Below are positions 34,806 through 45,413 of a stretch of 64,000 bases of DNA, piece after piece. The notes beneath the pieces were generated by a model. The model worked only from the letters and a program-made list of their open reading frames with translations, did no database searches and was not told the origin of the DNA. Every line of letters begins with the position of its first letter. Positions within the stretch are counted from its first letter, which is position 1. Both the position numbers and the translations under genes were made by a program. The stretch is from Geobacter sp. SVR (lineage in GTDB: Bacteria > Desulfobacterota > Desulfuromonadia > Geobacterales > Pseudopelobacteraceae): NCBI RefSeq assembly GCF_016865365.1, contig NZ_AP024469.1, positions 797,001 through 861,000 on the forward strand, read 5' to 3'.

Positions 34806-35693
34806 GTGTCTCTGCGCAGCCTCCGCATTCTGAACGAGATTGCCCGCAAAGGAAGTTTTGCGGCAGCGGCCGAATCGCTCGGCCTGACCCAATCGGCGGT
34901 GAGCCTGCAGATCAAGAAGCTGGAAGAGGAATTCGGTGAGCAGTTGTTCGAGCGAACCGGTCGCAGCCCGCGGCTCAACCCGAATGGCAGGCTGGCGGTC
35001 GAACGGGCCCGTGAGATTCTGGCCATCTACGACGGCATCAGAGATGAACTGGCCTCCCAGTCCGGGATCAGAGGCGAGCTGGCCCTGGGGGTCGTGCCGA
35101 CCGTGATCACCGGTCCCTTGCCCCCGGTGCTGGCCCGGCTGCGGGAACAGTACCAGGAGCTGCACGTCAGGCTCCAGTGCAGCCTGTCGGCCGAGTTGGT
35201 CAGCCAGGTGAACGAGGGGGGGCTGGATGCGGCCCTGACAACCGAACCCCCCTTTGCCGTTGCCCCGGGATACGAGTGGCGGACCTACGACATCGAGCCG
35301 TTCTTCGTAGCTGCTCCCGCGGGAAGCCGGGCAAGCGGCACCGAGTCCCTGTTCGAGCGTTTTCCCTTTGTACGCTTCGACCGGACCGCTTGGGCCGGGG
35401 CCATTGTCGACGGATATCTGATGGCCCAGGGCATCCATCCCCGGGAGGTTGTGGAGCTGGACTCGCTGGAGGCCGCGCTCGGCTTGGTGGACCAGGGGCT
35501 GGGCATCGCCGTGGTACCGCTCAACAGGCGCCGCCTGGCGGAGGCGCGCAGGCGGTTCTCGCTGCAGCCTTTCGGTTCTCCACACTTGACCCGGCGCGTC
35601 GGCATGTATCAGAGATGCCGGCATCCCCGCCGGGTCCTGACTGATGTGATCTTCAAGGAACTGTGCCGTGAATGCGGACTGCCCGAATCGTGA
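34806..35693 (+). CDS. LysR-family transcriptional regulator
   Basis: The 295-residue protein begins with a winged helix-turn-helix (LRILNEIARKGSFAAAAESLGLTQSAVSLQI) and continues with a periplasmic-binding-like effector domain from about residue 85. The GTG at 34806 is taken as start because GGGAG lies eight bases upstream and it begins exactly at the family N-terminus; the longer ATG reading lies inside galE. It may control the AEC transporter that follows in the same direction. Confidence 0.88.
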   Translation: MSLRSLRILNEIARKGSFAAAAESLGLTQSAVSLQIKKLEEEFGEQLFERTGRSPRLNPNGRLAVERAREILAIYDGIRDELASQSGIRGELALGVVPTVITGPLPPVLARLREQYQELHVRLQCSLSAELVSQVNEGGLDAALTTEPPFAVAPGYEWRTYDIEPFFVAAPAGSRASGTESLFERFPFVRFDRTAWAGAIVDGYLMAQGIHPREVVELDSLEAALGLVDQGLGIAVVPLNRRRLAEARRRFSLQPFGSPHLTRRVGMYQRCRHPRRVLTDVIFKELCRECGLPES

Positions 35694-35708
35694 AGCGACT
35701 TAAATAAA

Positions 35709-35723
35709 ACTTGAGTATCAAGT
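35709..35723. promoter_or_regulatory. palindrome before the AEC transporter
   Basis: ACTTGA-GTA-TCAAGT is a perfect inverted repeat in an AT-rich stretch, 74 bases before the transporter start and directly after lysR. It is a candidate LysR-type site; the contact sequence of this regulator is unknown. Confidence 0.4.
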
Positions 35724-35796
35724 AAATTTTATCAATTTTTATTTGTATGATCCCTGTGCTATCCTTTCTCTACCTGTAGGGAAAGGATGCTCCCCC

Positions 35797-36714
35797 ATGA
35801 CCTCCATAACCGATGCCCTGATCCCGGTGCTGGCCCTGATCCTGACCGGTTTCCTGATCCAGCGCACGAACTTCCTGCCCCCCTCCTTCTGGCCTGCGGC
35901 TGAAAAACTGACCTACTTCCTGCTCATGCCCGCCACTCTGATCAATAGTCTGGCGGGTAAGCGGATCGGCTCGCTCCCCTGGCTGAAAATCCTGATGACG
36001 GTAGAAGGCACTATCCTTTTGAGCGCCGTGCTGGTGACGCTGTGGTGGCTGCTCAATCGGCGCATGGATGGCCCGGCCTTTACCTCGCTCTTTCAAGGGG
36101 GGGTACGCTTCAATACCTTTGTGGCGCTTGCTCTGGCGGAAAGCCTGTTCGGCAAGGAGGGGCTGTTTGTTGCCGCACTGGGGGCCGGATTCATGATCAT
36201 GCTGGTCAACCTGCTGTGCGTCACTGTTTTCTCGCTCACGGTCAACCATGGTGGGATCGATCTGAAACGCCTGCTGGGCGACCTGGCCCGCAATCCGCTC
36301 ATCATCGCCTGCCTGATCGGGGTCGGACTCAACGCTTCCGGCCTCGTGTTGCCTGCGGCGTTGAGCGGTACCCTGGCTCTGGGGGGCAAAGCGGCCTTTC
36401 CGGTGGGGCTGATGGCGGTGGGGGCCGCCTACCGGGCCAGCCATCTGGAACGGTATTGGCAACCGCTGCTGGTAAGCTGTCTGGTGCAGTTCCTCTGTAA
36501 ACCGATGACTGCCTGGTGGCTGGCAAAGACGATGGGGCTGTCCGGCGTGGCGATCGGCGTGGCCGTGCTGCTGTTCAGCGTGCCGACCGCGCCCACGGCG
36601 TACATTCTCTCGCGGCAGATGGGTGGGGACCACGAGGGCATGGCCTCGATCATCACCGTCCAGACCTGCCTCTCGTTCTTTACCCTGCCGGTCACGATCT
36701 GGCTGTTGATGTGA
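35797..36714 (+). CDS. AEC-family (auxin efflux carrier) transporter
   Basis: The 305-residue membrane protein has about ten predicted helices in two five-helix halves, with family features such as FLIQRTNFLPPSFW at the N-terminus and FSVPTAPTAYILSRQMGGD near the C-terminus. Bacterial members carry small dicarboxylates, often malate, but the substrate cannot be read here. The start at 35797 fits the family N-terminus and has AAAGGA upstream. Confidence 0.85.
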   Translation: MTSITDALIPVLALILTGFLIQRTNFLPPSFWPAAEKLTYFLLMPATLINSLAGKRIGSLPWLKILMTVEGTILLSAVLVTLWWLLNRRMDGPAFTSLFQGGVRFNTFVALALAESLFGKEGLFVAALGAGFMIMLVNLLCVTVFSLTVNHGGIDLKRLLGDLARNPLIIACLIGVGLNASGLVLPAALSGTLALGGKAAFPVGLMAVGAAYRASHLERYWQPLLVSCLVQFLCKPMTAWWLAKTMGLSGVAIGVAVLLFSVPTAPTAYILSRQMGGDHEGMASIITVQTCLSFFTLPVTIWLLM

Positions 36715-36908
36715 CCATATCCCTGAATCCGTGAATCCTTCCAGACTTCACTCGCTACCTATACCTTGCTCTTGCATTTCCGGCATGAGAAGCATGTCGG
36801 CGTAGGTGAGCCGGCAGTGCCGACATGAAACGGAGCCGGCGACGATCGAGCTCCGGCATGACGCGCGCTTCGGCTTCCCGGCTTTATGGATTCAGAATAC
36901 GTACAACA

Positions 36909-37613
36909 CTACTCGCTCTTCAAACGGTAGCCTACCCCCGGTTCGGTGACGATATGGCGCGGCCGGGACGGATCGGCCTCGATCTTGCGGCGCAGGTTGC
37001 TTATGTTGACCCGCAGGAGGTGGGGCTGCTCCAGGTAGGCCAGGCCCCAGATCTGTTTGAGGATCTGGCTGTGGGTCAAAACCTTGCCGGCATGGGTCAC
37101 CAGTAGCCGCAGCAGGTCGTACTCGGTCGGCGTAAGCTGCGCCTCTTCACCCCGCACGCATACCCGGCGGCGGGTCAGGTCCACTTCCAGATCGCCGCTG
37201 GCGAACACCGGCTCGGGCGCATCCTGCAGCGCGCGCCGCAAGGTTACCCGTATGCGGGCCAGCAGTTCCCCCACCCCGAAGGGCTTGGTGAGATAGTCAT
37301 CGGCCCCGGCATCCAGGGCCGCCACCTTGTCATCTTCCCGCTCCCGCACCGACAGCACGATGATCGGCACCTGCGACCACTCCCGGATGCGCCGGATCAC
37401 CTCGATCCCGTCCAGGTCAGGCAGTCCCAGGTCAAGCAGAATCACGTCCGGCCGGGAGGCAGCCGCGGCAGCCAGACCGGCATGGCCGTTCTCCGCCTCC
37501 AGCAGCGCAAATTCGTTGCCGCTCAGCACCGTGTGCAGAAAGCGGCGGATGGCCGGTTCGTCATCGATGATCAGGATGCGCGGGGGATTGTCTGCGTTGC
37601 GTTCGGCTACCAT
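36909..37613 (-). CDS. kdpE: KdpE response regulator
   Basis: The 234-residue OmpR-type regulator has a receiver with phosphoacceptor Asp in VILLDLGLPDLDG and a winged helix C-terminal domain (LTPTEYDLLRLLVTHAGKVLTH). It activates kdp transcription with KdpD under K+ limitation. It is the last gene of the minus-strand kdp cluster, separated from kdpD by 194 bp that hold an inverted-repeat element. Confidence 0.93.
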   Translation of the reverse strand: MVAERNADNPPRILIIDDEPAIRRFLHTVLSGNEFALLEAENGHAGLAAAAASRPDVILLDLGLPDLDGIEVIRRIREWSQVPIIVLSVREREDDKVAALDAGADDYLTKPFGVGELLARIRVTLRRALQDAPEPVFASGDLEVDLTRRRVCVRGEEAQLTPTEYDLLRLLVTHAGKVLTHSQILKQIWGLAYLEQPHLLRVNISNLRRKIEADPSRPRHIVTEPGVGYRLKSE

Positions 37614-37641
37614 GGTACCTCGCTTTTACGACGTAACATCT

Positions 37642-37788
37642 GCCACAGAGACACGGAGAAATACCGAAAGGCATGGCACACGGAAAAAGCGGAAACGTCA
37701 GGATTTAACTGAAAAGTTATCCGCCGTGATCCGTTTGTACCGTCTTTTCCGCGTTCTATGTCTTTGAATTTCTCTGTGCCTCTGTGGC
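37642..37788. repeat. 147-bp inverted-repeat element between kdpD and kdpE
   Basis: The ends (GCCACAGAGACACGGAGAAAT and the opposite arm) match at 19 of 21 positions. The interior keeps CGGAAAAAGCGG/CCGTCTTTTCCGCG-type pairing, so the whole element can fold into one long hairpin. CACAGAG-type repeats of this sort are dispersed in deltaproteobacterial genomes. Confidence 0.65.
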
Positions 37789-37807
37789 CGATTTGTTGAT
37801 TTTGCTC

Positions 37808-40480
37808 TTATCGTGCCGGCGTTTCCAGCGGCAGGCGTATTACGATCCTCAACCCGCCCCCCTCCCGGTTCTCGGCGCTGATCGCGCCTCCGTGCGCCTC
37901 CACGATGCCCTTGCAGATCGAAAGTCCCAGCCCGGTGCCGCCGGCCCCTTCCGGTACGGGGATGCGGTAGAACTTGTCGAAGATCCGCTTCAGGTCGTGC
38001 TCTGGCACGCCCGGGCCCCGGTCTGCCACCTCCAGCAGCAGTTTTCCGCTATCGATCGTGGCAACGATTTCGACGGGACTGCCGGCCGGCGAATATTTGA
38101 GCGTGTTCTCCAGCAGATTGACCAGTACCTGGGTCATCAGCACCAGATCCATCGGCACCAGCGGCATGCCCGGTTGCATCCTGAAGGTCACTTCGCGCTC
38201 GTTGATGCGCGGCTCAAGGGCGGCCATGGCGCATCCGACCAGATCCTGCACGTCGCACGGCTCCAGGTTCAGCCTGACCGCTCCTGCCTCGATGCGGCTC
38301 ATGTCCAGCAGATTGCCGACAAAGCGGTTCAATCGCTCCGCTTCTCCGCAGGCATTGTCCAACAGTTCGCGGCGGGTTTGCTCATCGAGCCGGGTCCCGT
38401 TGTCGCGCAGGGTGGAAAGCACGCCCGTGACCGAGACCAGCGGCGTGCGCAGATCGTGGGAGATGGAATTCAGCAGGGCCCGCTCCAGGTTTTCCCGCGC
38501 CTGGAGAATCTGGGCCTGTTCCGCCTGGTGCGAGAACCTGATCCGTTCCATGGCCATGGCGGCCTGCATCGTGAATGCCTCCAGCAGGCGCCGGTTGTCC
38601 TGGGAGTGATAGGCCTGTTCATTCTCCAGCCTGACTCCCATGACACCCAGCACACTGGCGGGGGTTTGCAGCGGCAGGTAGATCAGGTCGGCGGAAACGA
38701 GCGTATCGGTGGCCCGCCCGGCCGGATGGTTGTTACGGAAGGACCAGTCGGCCACAGCCTGTTCCTTCATGCCAAGCGTCAACCCTCCGCTGGCCGCCTG
38801 AATATCGAGCCGTTCCCCTTCCGGCAGCAGGATCGCCACCCGGGCATTCAAGGCTTCCTCCACATTCCTGACCACTCCCCCCAGTACGGCTTCGATGTCA
38901 ACGGCAGCGGCCAGGTCACGGCTCAGGTAGTACAGGCTGGCGGTCTGCAATTCCCGGGCACGTATCACTTCGGCCCGTTCGCGTGCACGCGCCACCAGCG
39001 TGCTGATCACCACCCCCACCACGAACAGCCCCAGAAAGGTGAGCAGGTACTGGGTGTCGGCCACGGCAAAGGTCATATGGGGGGGGACGAAGAAGAAGTC
39101 GAATGCCAGCACGCCGATAAAGGCGGTGGCAATGGCCGGCTTGCGCCCCAGGCGCACTGCCGCCACCACCACGGCCAGCAGGTAGAACATGACCATGTTG
39201 GTCGGTGCCAGAAAAGGACGCAGCAGTTCGCACAGCAGCGTTGCGGCGGCTATCAGTATCAGGCCGAAGGCGTAACCGTGCAGCTTCAACGGGCGGCGGT
39301 GCTTCCGTGCTGCGGTTTTGACCTGCTGTTCCGGTTCGAAGCTGACCACCACCACATCGATCATCCCGCTTCCGCGGATGACGCGGTCCACGATCGGCGG
39401 CTGCATGATCTCCCGCCAGCGTGCCTTGTTCGGTTTGCCCATCACAATCTTGGTGATGTTGTGCCGAGCCGCGTACTCCAGCACCGCCTCGGTGATGTCG
39501 GTAGCGGCGAGAGTCGCCACCTGGGCCCCCAGGCTTTCGGCCAGACGCAGATCGCGCCAGATGCGCTCACGATTTTCCTGAACCTGCCGTCCGCCAGCGG
39601 GGAGCTCGATATATACGGTCAGCCACTCCGCCTTCAATTCCTCAGCCAGGCGACAGGTGGCGCGGATCAGCTTTTCGCTGTAAGGACTGCCGCTGACGCA
39701 GACCAGCAGCCGTTCGGCCGTGGGCCAGGGACCGGGGATGGACTGGGTCTCCATGTAGGCCCGCATCTGGTCGTCCACCCGGGCGGCGGTCCTGCGCAGC
39801 GACAACTCCCGCAGAGCCATCAGATTGCCGGGACGGAAGAACTTCTCAATCGCCTGGGCAGCCTGATCGGGTATGTACACCTTGCCCTCGTGCAGTCGCT
39901 GCAGCAGATCTTCAGGGGAGATGTCGATCAGCTTGATCTCGAAGGCCAGGTCCAGCAGACGGTCCGGCACCGTCTCGCGCACCTTGACACCGGTAATCTG
40001 GGCCACGACGTCGTTGAGGCTCTCGAAATGCTGGACATTGACCGTGGTATAGACATCGATGCCGGCTGAAAGGATCTCTTCCACATCCTGCCAACGTTTT
40101 TCGTGGCGGGAACCGGGGGCGTTGGTGTGAGCCAGTTCGTCCACCAGCACTATCTGAGGCCTGCGGGCCAGGATGGCGTCCAGGTCCATCTCCGGGAGCG
40201 CGACACCCAGATACGGGACCTGTCTGCGCGGCAGAACTTCCAGTCCCTTCAGGAGGGCATCGGTTTCTGTGCGGCCATGGGATTCCACGTATCCCACCAC
40301 CACGTCGCGGCCGTCCCGCTTGCGCTGTTGTGCCGCTTCCAGCATGGCAAAGGTCTTGCCGACACCGGCCGCATAACCGAGGAAGATCTTGAGCTTGCCC
40401 AGTTCGGCCGTGACCTCCTCGGCCTGGGCCAGCTTGAGCATCGCCTCGGGCGAGGGGCGTATGTCATCCCTGCGGTTCAT
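37808..40480 (-). CDS. kdpD: KdpD osmosensitive K+ sensor histidine kinase
   Basis: The 890-residue protein has the N-terminal KdpD domain (Walker A GYAAGVGKT, Walker B VLVDELAHTN), a Usp-like domain (about 245-365), four membrane helices (about 395-500), a GAF region, HisKA (SHDLRTPLVSV) and HATPase_c (DRGPGVPEHDL, GTGLGLSICKG). The full length agrees with E. coli KdpD. It lies 12 bp after a small secreted protein gene and belongs to the kdp operon. Confidence 0.95.
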   Translation of the reverse strand: MNRRDDIRPSPEAMLKLAQAEEVTAELGKLKIFLGYAAGVGKTFAMLEAAQQRKRDGRDVVVGYVESHGRTETDALLKGLEVLPRRQVPYLGVALPEMDLDAILARRPQIVLVDELAHTNAPGSRHEKRWQDVEEILSAGIDVYTTVNVQHFESLNDVVAQITGVKVRETVPDRLLDLAFEIKLIDISPEDLLQRLHEGKVYIPDQAAQAIEKFFRPGNLMALRELSLRRTAARVDDQMRAYMETQSIPGPWPTAERLLVCVSGSPYSEKLIRATCRLAEELKAEWLTVYIELPAGGRQVQENRERIWRDLRLAESLGAQVATLAATDITEAVLEYAARHNITKIVMGKPNKARWREIMQPPIVDRVIRGSGMIDVVVVSFEPEQQVKTAARKHRRPLKLHGYAFGLILIAAATLLCELLRPFLAPTNMVMFYLLAVVVAAVRLGRKPAIATAFIGVLAFDFFFVPPHMTFAVADTQYLLTFLGLFVVGVVISTLVARARERAEVIRARELQTASLYYLSRDLAAAVDIEAVLGGVVRNVEEALNARVAILLPEGERLDIQAASGGLTLGMKEQAVADWSFRNNHPAGRATDTLVSADLIYLPLQTPASVLGVMGVRLENEQAYHSQDNRRLLEAFTMQAAMAMERIRFSHQAEQAQILQARENLERALLNSISHDLRTPLVSVTGVLSTLRDNGTRLDEQTRRELLDNACGEAERLNRFVGNLLDMSRIEAGAVRLNLEPCDVQDLVGCAMAALEPRINEREVTFRMQPGMPLVPMDLVLMTQVLVNLLENTLKYSPAGSPVEIVATIDSGKLLLEVADRGPGVPEHDLKRIFDKFYRIPVPEGAGGTGLGLSICKGIVEAHGGAISAENREGGGLRIVIRLPLETPAR

Positions 40481-40492
40481 AGGCTTTCCGGC

Positions 40493-40816
40493 TTATCGGA
40501 CGGGAATCGTGTGAACAGTTTCATTGATGACCAATTTATTCTGCGTGAACACGCCTTGCAATAGATAAATCGAGCCGTTGACGTCCTGAAACCACAGGTT
40601 GCAGGTATTCGCCCTGTCCCCGCTGGTTACGCTGATCAGCTTCCATGACCGTGGGATTGACGGCGGTATGTGTGCTGTCATCAGGTCGTGAAGTTTCAAG
40701 GTTTCCATTGCGGTACGCTCATCGACCACGGGCGGGGGAACAGGGGGCGGGAAGGATACGCCGCGGGCCATGGGAACAAGCACCAGGCACGCCAGGATAA
40801 TGATCATGATTTTCAT
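40493..40816 (-). CDS. small exported protein of unknown function in the kdp operon
   Basis: The 107-residue protein starts with a clear signal peptide (MKIMIIILACLVLVPMARG). A Pro-rich stretch (PPPVPPPVV) and a domain of about 75 residues with WKLISVTSG and NLWFQDVNGSIYLLQG follow. The latter suggests a small beta-rich secreted fold. No family is recognised. GGAGG lies upstream of the start. It is placed 58 bp after kdpC and 12 bp before kdpD, inside the operon, so a role with the K+ pump or its sensor is plausible but untested. Confidence 0.75.
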   Translation of the reverse strand: MKIMIIILACLVLVPMARGVSFPPPVPPPVVDERTAMETLKLHDLMTAHIPPSIPRSWKLISVTSGDRANTCNLWFQDVNGSIYLLQGVFTQNKLVINETVHTIPVR

Positions 40817-40874
40817 GTCGTTCCTCCGTCTTGGTCGCATTGTCGAATCGGGGACATGGCACGATACTGCCGGG

Positions 40875-41450
40875 TCACTGTTTCGGGTTCAGGCGGTCCA
40901 GTTCCAGATTCAATGACAGCACATTTACGCGCGGCTCTCCCAGAAAACCGAGCTGCCGGTTTTCGGTGCCCTGATTGACCAACCTGACCAGTGCTGCCGG
41001 ATCCATCCCACGCGCTTTGGCCACCCGCGGGACCTGAAGCATGGCCGCCTCCGGCGAGATGTGCGGGTCGAGCCCGCTGGCCGAGGCCTGGACCAACTCG
41101 GCCGGGATCGGTCCGGTCACTCCGGTGTCGCGAAGCGCCTTGACCCGCTCTCCCACGGTCTTGAGGTAGTCCGGGTTGGTGGGGCCTGCATTCGAGCCGC
41201 CAGAAGCCATGGGGTTGTAGCCGAAATCGGTGGTGGCCGACGGTCGGGGCCAGAAGTACTTCGGATCAGAGAATGGCTGTCCGATCAGGCGTGAGCCGAT
41301 CTCTTTGCCCTCCTCGCCGACGATGAAGCTGCCGTTGGCCTGCCGCGGAAACACGACCTGGGCAATGGCCGTGACCACGGCGGGGTAGATTGCGCCGCAG
41401 ATGACGGTGAAGGTCACTAACATGAGGATTGCCGGTTTTATGTCTTTCAT
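40875..41450 (-). CDS. kdpC: K+-transporting ATPase subunit C
   Basis: The 191-residue protein has one N-terminal membrane helix and a periplasmic domain with the family motifs IGQPFSDPKYFWPRPSAT and SGLDPHISPEAA. It helps couple KdpB hydrolysis to KdpA transport. The start at 41450 was chosen for the AGGAGA site and family N-terminus; the longer reading runs through a hairpin repeat. Confidence 0.95.
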   Translation of the reverse strand: MKDIKPAILMLVTFTVICGAIYPAVVTAIAQVVFPRQANGSFIVGEEGKEIGSRLIGQPFSDPKYFWPRPSATTDFGYNPMASGGSNAGPTNPDYLKTVGERVKALRDTGVTGPIPAELVQASASGLDPHISPEAAMLQVPRVAKARGMDPAALVRLVNQGTENRQLGFLGEPRVNVLSLNLELDRLNPKQ

Positions 41451-41499
41451 GATTTGTCTCCTGGTGGGGTAACTTCCCCCCTCACCCGGCCTTTGGCCA

Positions 41500-41520
41500 C
41501 CTTCTCCCTCCGGGAGAAGG
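41500..41520. repeat. short hairpin repeat between kdpB and kdpC
   Basis: CCTTCTCCC-TCC-GGGAGAAGG is a perfect 9-bp stem flanked by CCCTCACCC and ATGAGGG, the pattern of a very common dispersed repeat. It sits in the 105-bp kdpB-kdpC gap and may protect or attenuate the transcript. Confidence 0.6.
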
Positions 41521-41555
41521 ATAGGATGAGGGAAGGTGGAATGCATGGTCGAGAT

Positions 41556-43625
41556 TTACAGCAGTGCCCCCACTACCATGTCGATAGCCTTGATCCCGGC
41601 AAACGGCGCGATGATTCCGCCCACCCCGTAGAGCAGCAGGTTGTGGATCAGGAGTTTCTCGGCCGGCAGGGGACGGAACTTCGTGCCCTTCAGCGCCAGC
41701 GGCACCAGCAGCGGGATGATCAGCGCATTGAAAATAACCGCCGACAGAATGGCGCTCAGGGGTGTCGCCAGGTGCATGACGTTCAGCACTCCGAGCTGCG
41801 GGTAGAGGGAGATCATCATGGCCGGGATGATGGCAAAGTATTTGGCCACGTCGTTGGAAATGCTGAAGGTGGTCAGGTTGCCGCGGGTCATCAGGATCTG
41901 CTTGCCCACCTCGACGATGTCCAGCAGCTTGGTGGGGTTCGAGTCCAGGTCGATGATGTTGGCTGCCTCACGTGCCGGCTGGGTGCCGGTGTTCATGGCC
42001 ACCGCCACGTCAGCCTGTGCCAGGGCCGGGGCATCGTTGGTACCGTCGCCGGTCATGGCCACCATGAAACCCGCCTCCTGGCTCTCCTTGATCAGGCGCA
42101 GCTTGTCTTCCGGTTTTGCCTGGGCCAGGAAGTCGTCCACCTGGGCCTCGGCAGCGATGGCGGCAGCGGTCAGCGGATTGTCGCCGGTGATCATGACAGT
42201 CTTGATTCCCATGCTGCGCAGTTGCAGAAAGCGCTCCTGAATGCCGGTCTTGACGATATCCTTGAGGTCAACCACCCCGAAGATTTCACTATCCCGGCAA
42301 ACCACCAGCGGGGTGGAGCCGGCCCGGGCGATCCTGTCCACCACATCGTCCAGATCGCCGGGGATGGTCGTGGCACCCCGCTTTTTGACAAAGGCGATGG
42401 TAGAGTCGGAGGCACCCTTGCGGTACTGTTTGCCGCCGGTGTTGAGCCCGGAGAGACGGGTATTGGCGCTGAAGGCGATGGCCTCGGCGTCCGGTGGGAG
42501 CGCATCAGCCTTCAGGTTGTACTTCTGCCTGGCCAGTGCCACCACGCTGCGCCCCTCCGGTGTCTCGTCGGCCAGCGAGGCCATCAGTGCCGCCTCTGCC
42601 AGTTCCTTTTCCGAATGTCTTCCGACGGGGACGAAGGCTACTGCCTCGCGGCTGCCCAGGGTGATGGTGCCGGTCTTGTCCAGAAGCAGCACGTTCACGT
42701 CTCCGGCCGCCTCGATGGCCCGGCCGGACAGGGCGATGACGTTCTTTTGGAAGAGCCGGTCCATGCCGGCGATGCCAATGGCCGGCAGCAGCGCCGCGAT
42801 GGTGGTCGGTGCCAGGCAGACGAACAGCGCCGTCAAGACAGTGAGGGAGACCGGGGACCCCTGTCCTGCGGCCTTGACACTATAGATTGAGAGCGGGCTG
42901 ATGTTGGCGCATACCAGCAGGAACACCAGGGTCAGGGCGATGAGGAGCACCTCCAGGGCGATCTCGTTGGGGGTCTTGCGCCGCTTGGCCCCCTCGATCA
43001 GGGAGATCATCCGGTCCAGGAAGGTTTCGCCCGGATTGGCGGTGATTCTGACGATGATGCTGTTGGCAATGACCGTGGTGCCACCGGTCACGGCGCTCCG
43101 GTCGCCGCCCGACTCGCGCACCACCGGCGCCGATTCGCCGGTCACGGCCGCCTCGTTCACCAGCGCTGCTCCTGCCACCACATCACCGTCGCCGGCAATC
43201 GTCTCGTTCGCCTCTACCAGAATCAAATCCCCTTTACGCAGCTGGCAGGCACCGACCGTGGTGCAGGGGGCGTCGAATTTCGGCCTTTCCAGACGCTTGG
43301 CAGTCACATCGGTGCGGGTTCGGCGCAGGCTGGCGGCGCGGGCCTTGCCGCGCCCTTCGGCCAGGGCCTCGGAAAAGGTGGCGAAGATGACCGTCAGCCA
43401 GAGCCATGCCGACACCATGCCGGTGAACCAGGCGGGCTCCTTGTTGGCGCCGATGAGGGACATGACGAAGGTCACCAAGGTGATGACGCTGGCAATCTCC
43501 ACGCAGAGCATGACCGGGTTACGCCACAATTCAATCGGGTTCAGTTTTCGAAATGATTCAACCAGCGCCAAGCGCATGATTCGGGCATCAAACATGGATA
43601 CCGGTTCCGGTTTGTGCGTGGACAT
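41556..43625 (-). CDS. kdpB: K+-transporting P-type ATPase subunit B
   Basis: The 689-residue catalytic subunit has the phosphorylation motif DKTGTIT, the actuator TGES, the hinge [10 protein letters not shown] and seven or so membrane helices. Its length matches E. coli KdpB. It starts 3 bp after kdpA. Confidence 0.97.
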   Translation of the reverse strand: MSTHKPEPVSMFDARIMRLALVESFRKLNPIELWRNPVMLCVEIASVITLVTFVMSLIGANKEPAWFTGMVSAWLWLTVIFATFSEALAEGRGKARAASLRRTRTDVTAKRLERPKFDAPCTTVGACQLRKGDLILVEANETIAGDGDVVAGAALVNEAAVTGESAPVVRESGGDRSAVTGGTTVIANSIIVRITANPGETFLDRMISLIEGAKRRKTPNEIALEVLLIALTLVFLLVCANISPLSIYSVKAAGQGSPVSLTVLTALFVCLAPTTIAALLPAIGIAGMDRLFQKNVIALSGRAIEAAGDVNVLLLDKTGTITLGSREAVAFVPVGRHSEKELAEAALMASLADETPEGRSVVALARQKYNLKADALPPDAEAIAFSANTRLSGLNTGGKQYRKGASDSTIAFVKKRGATTIPGDLDDVVDRIARAGSTPLVVCRDSEIFGVVDLKDIVKTGIQERFLQLRSMGIKTVMITGDNPLTAAAIAAEAQVDDFLAQAKPEDKLRLIKESQEAGFMVAMTGDGTNDAPALAQADVAVAMNTGTQPAREAANIIDLDSNPTKLLDIVEVGKQILMTRGNLTTFSISNDVAKYFAIIPAMMISLYPQLGVLNVMHLATPLSAILSAVIFNALIIPLLVPLALKGTKFRPLPAEKLLIHNLLLYGVGGIIAPFAGIKAIDMVVGALL

Positions 43626-43628
43626 TGC

Positions 43629-45413
43629 TCAGTTACCTCCCAGCATGATCAGATGTTCTACGATCGGTCCCAGCGACAGGGCCGGGAAAAAGGTCAGGGC
43701 ACCGATGATCAGGACCACCAGGGTCAGCCACAGGGCGAACGGTACCTTGTCGGTCGGCAGGGTTCCCAAGCTGGGTGGCACATATTTCTTCTCCGCCAGT
43801 GAGCCGGCCATGGCCAGCATCGCCACTGCCGGCGCATAGCGGCCCACCAGCATGGCCAGCGCCCCGAGGATGTTGTAGAAGTTCGTGTTGGCGCTCAGGC
43901 CCGCAAAGGCGCTGCCGTTGTTGTTGGCCATGGAGGCAAAGGCATAGAACACCTCGGAAAGGCCATGGGCACCCGGATTGGCCATGGACGACAGGGCCTG
44001 CGGAGTGATCATGGCGATCCCCGACAAGATCAGCACCGTGACCCCGGCGGCCAGGACGGTGACCATTGACAGCCACATCTCCCGCACCTCGACCTTCTTA
44101 CCCAGGTATTCAGGGGTGCGGCCGATCATGAGTCCCGAGACGAACACGGCGATCACCGCAAAGGCGAGCATGGTGTACAGCCCCGAGCCGACGCCACCGG
44201 GAACCAGTTCTCCCAGGAGCATCAGGCACATGGGGATCATGCCGCCGATGGGGGTCAGAGAGTCGTGCATGGTATTGACCGCACCGGTGGAGGTGCCGGT
44301 GGTGGATACGGTGAACAGGGAGCTACCGATCAGGCCGTTACGAATCTCTTTTCCCTCCATATTAACTCCCTGCACGCCCAGCGTGGCCACAAGCGGATTG
44401 CCGGATGTTTCGACCCCCTGCAGCACGGCAAAGGAGACCAGCAGGATCAGGAGCATTACACCCATGAGCATCCGCCCCTGCCGCGGGTTCCCCACCATGA
44501 CGCCGAAGGTATGGGTAAGGGCGAACGGTATCAGGAGGATCAGCAGGATCTCCACCATGTTGGTGAGCGGGGTGGGGTTTTCATAGGGATGGGCCGAGTT
44601 GGCATTGAAAAAGCCGCCGCCGTTGGTGCCCAGCTCCTTGATTGCCTCCTGGGATGCGACCGGCCCCATGGGGACCGTGACCTCTTTCACGGTGATGGTC
44701 TCGGTCACGGGATTACCTCTGGCATCCTTGATCGGATTCCCCCGGTCGTCTTTTTTAGGCGCATCATAGGTAGTCGCCTGGACCAGGGGGACGGTCCGAT
44801 AGGCGCCGAAGTTCTGGATCGCCCCCTGGGAAACCAGCAGCAGGGCGGCCACCAAGGAGATCGGTACCAGGACATAGAGGGTGCAACGGGTCATATCCAC
44901 CCAGAAGTTGCCGAGCAGGGAGGTGGTGCGTCGGGAAAAGCCGCGGATCACGGCGATGGCCACGGCAATGCCGGTGGCGGCGGAGACGAAGTTGTGTACC
45001 GCCAGCCCCACCATCTGGGTGAAGTAGCTGGCTGCCTGTTCTCCGCTGTAGGCCTGCCAGTTGGTGTTGGTGACGAAGCTTACGGCGGTGTTGAGCGCCA
45101 GTTGCCAGGTAAAGGCCGGGAACTTTTGCGGGTTGAGCGGTAAAAGATGCTGGGTCATCAGGATGGCGAAGAGCGATACGAACAGTGCCAGGTTGAAGAG
45201 GATCACGGACCAGGAGTAGCGCTTCCATCCCATCTCATCGTCGCGGTTTACCCCGCAGATGCGGTAGATGAGGCTCTCGCACGGGGCAAGAACCGGGGAC
45301 AGGAAGGTCCGCTCTCCTCGAAATACCTGGGCCATGAAGGCGCCCACGGGCCGGACAAGGAACAGCAGGATGACGAAAAAGAGGATCGCTTGCAGCCATT
45401 CGTAGGTGTTCAT
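43629..45413 (-). CDS. kdpA: K+-transporting ATPase subunit A
   Basis: The 594-residue channel-like subunit has about ten helices and four pore-loop repeats (for example [14 protein letters not shown] and [19 protein letters not shown]). It selects and translocates K+. The start at 45413 has GGAGGAAC upstream and overlaps the stop of the preceding small gene by 4 bp (ATGA). Confidence 0.96.
   Translation of the reverse strand: MNTYEWLQAILFFVILLFLVRPVGAFMAQVFRGERTFLSPVLAPCESLIYRICGVNRDDEMGWKRYSWSVILFNLALFVSLFAILMTQHLLPLNPQKFPAFTWQLALNTAVSFVTNTNWQAYSGEQAASYFTQMVGLAVHNFVSAATGIAVAIAVIRGFSRRTTSLLGNFWVDMTRCTLYVLVPISLVAALLLVSQGAIQNFGAYRTVPLVQATTYDAPKKDDRGNPIKDARGNPVTETITVKEVTVPMGPVASQEAIKELGTNGGGFFNANSAHPYENPTPLTNMVEILLILLIPFALTHTFGVMVGNPRQGRMLMGVMLLILLVSFAVLQGVETSGNPLVATLGVQGVNMEGKEIRNGLIGSSLFTVSTTGTSTGAVNTMHDSLTPIGGMIPMCLMLLGELVPGGVGSGLYTMLAFAVIAVFVSGLMIGRTPEYLGKKVEVREMWLSMVTVLAAGVTVLILSGIAMITPQALSSMANPGAHGLSEVFYAFASMANNNGSAFAGLSANTNFYNILGALAMLVGRYAPAVAMLAMAGSLAEKKYVPPSLGTLPTDKVPFALWLTLVVLIIGALTFFPALSLGPIVEHLIMLGGN

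Noticed and set aside
37784-40069. 761-codon open frame on the plus strand
   Set aside because: Antisense shadow of kdpD; no motif or ribosome site.
40857-40871. TGGCACGATACTGCC as a sigma-54 promoter
   Set aside because: Only nine bases separate GG and GC, and no plus-strand gene follows.
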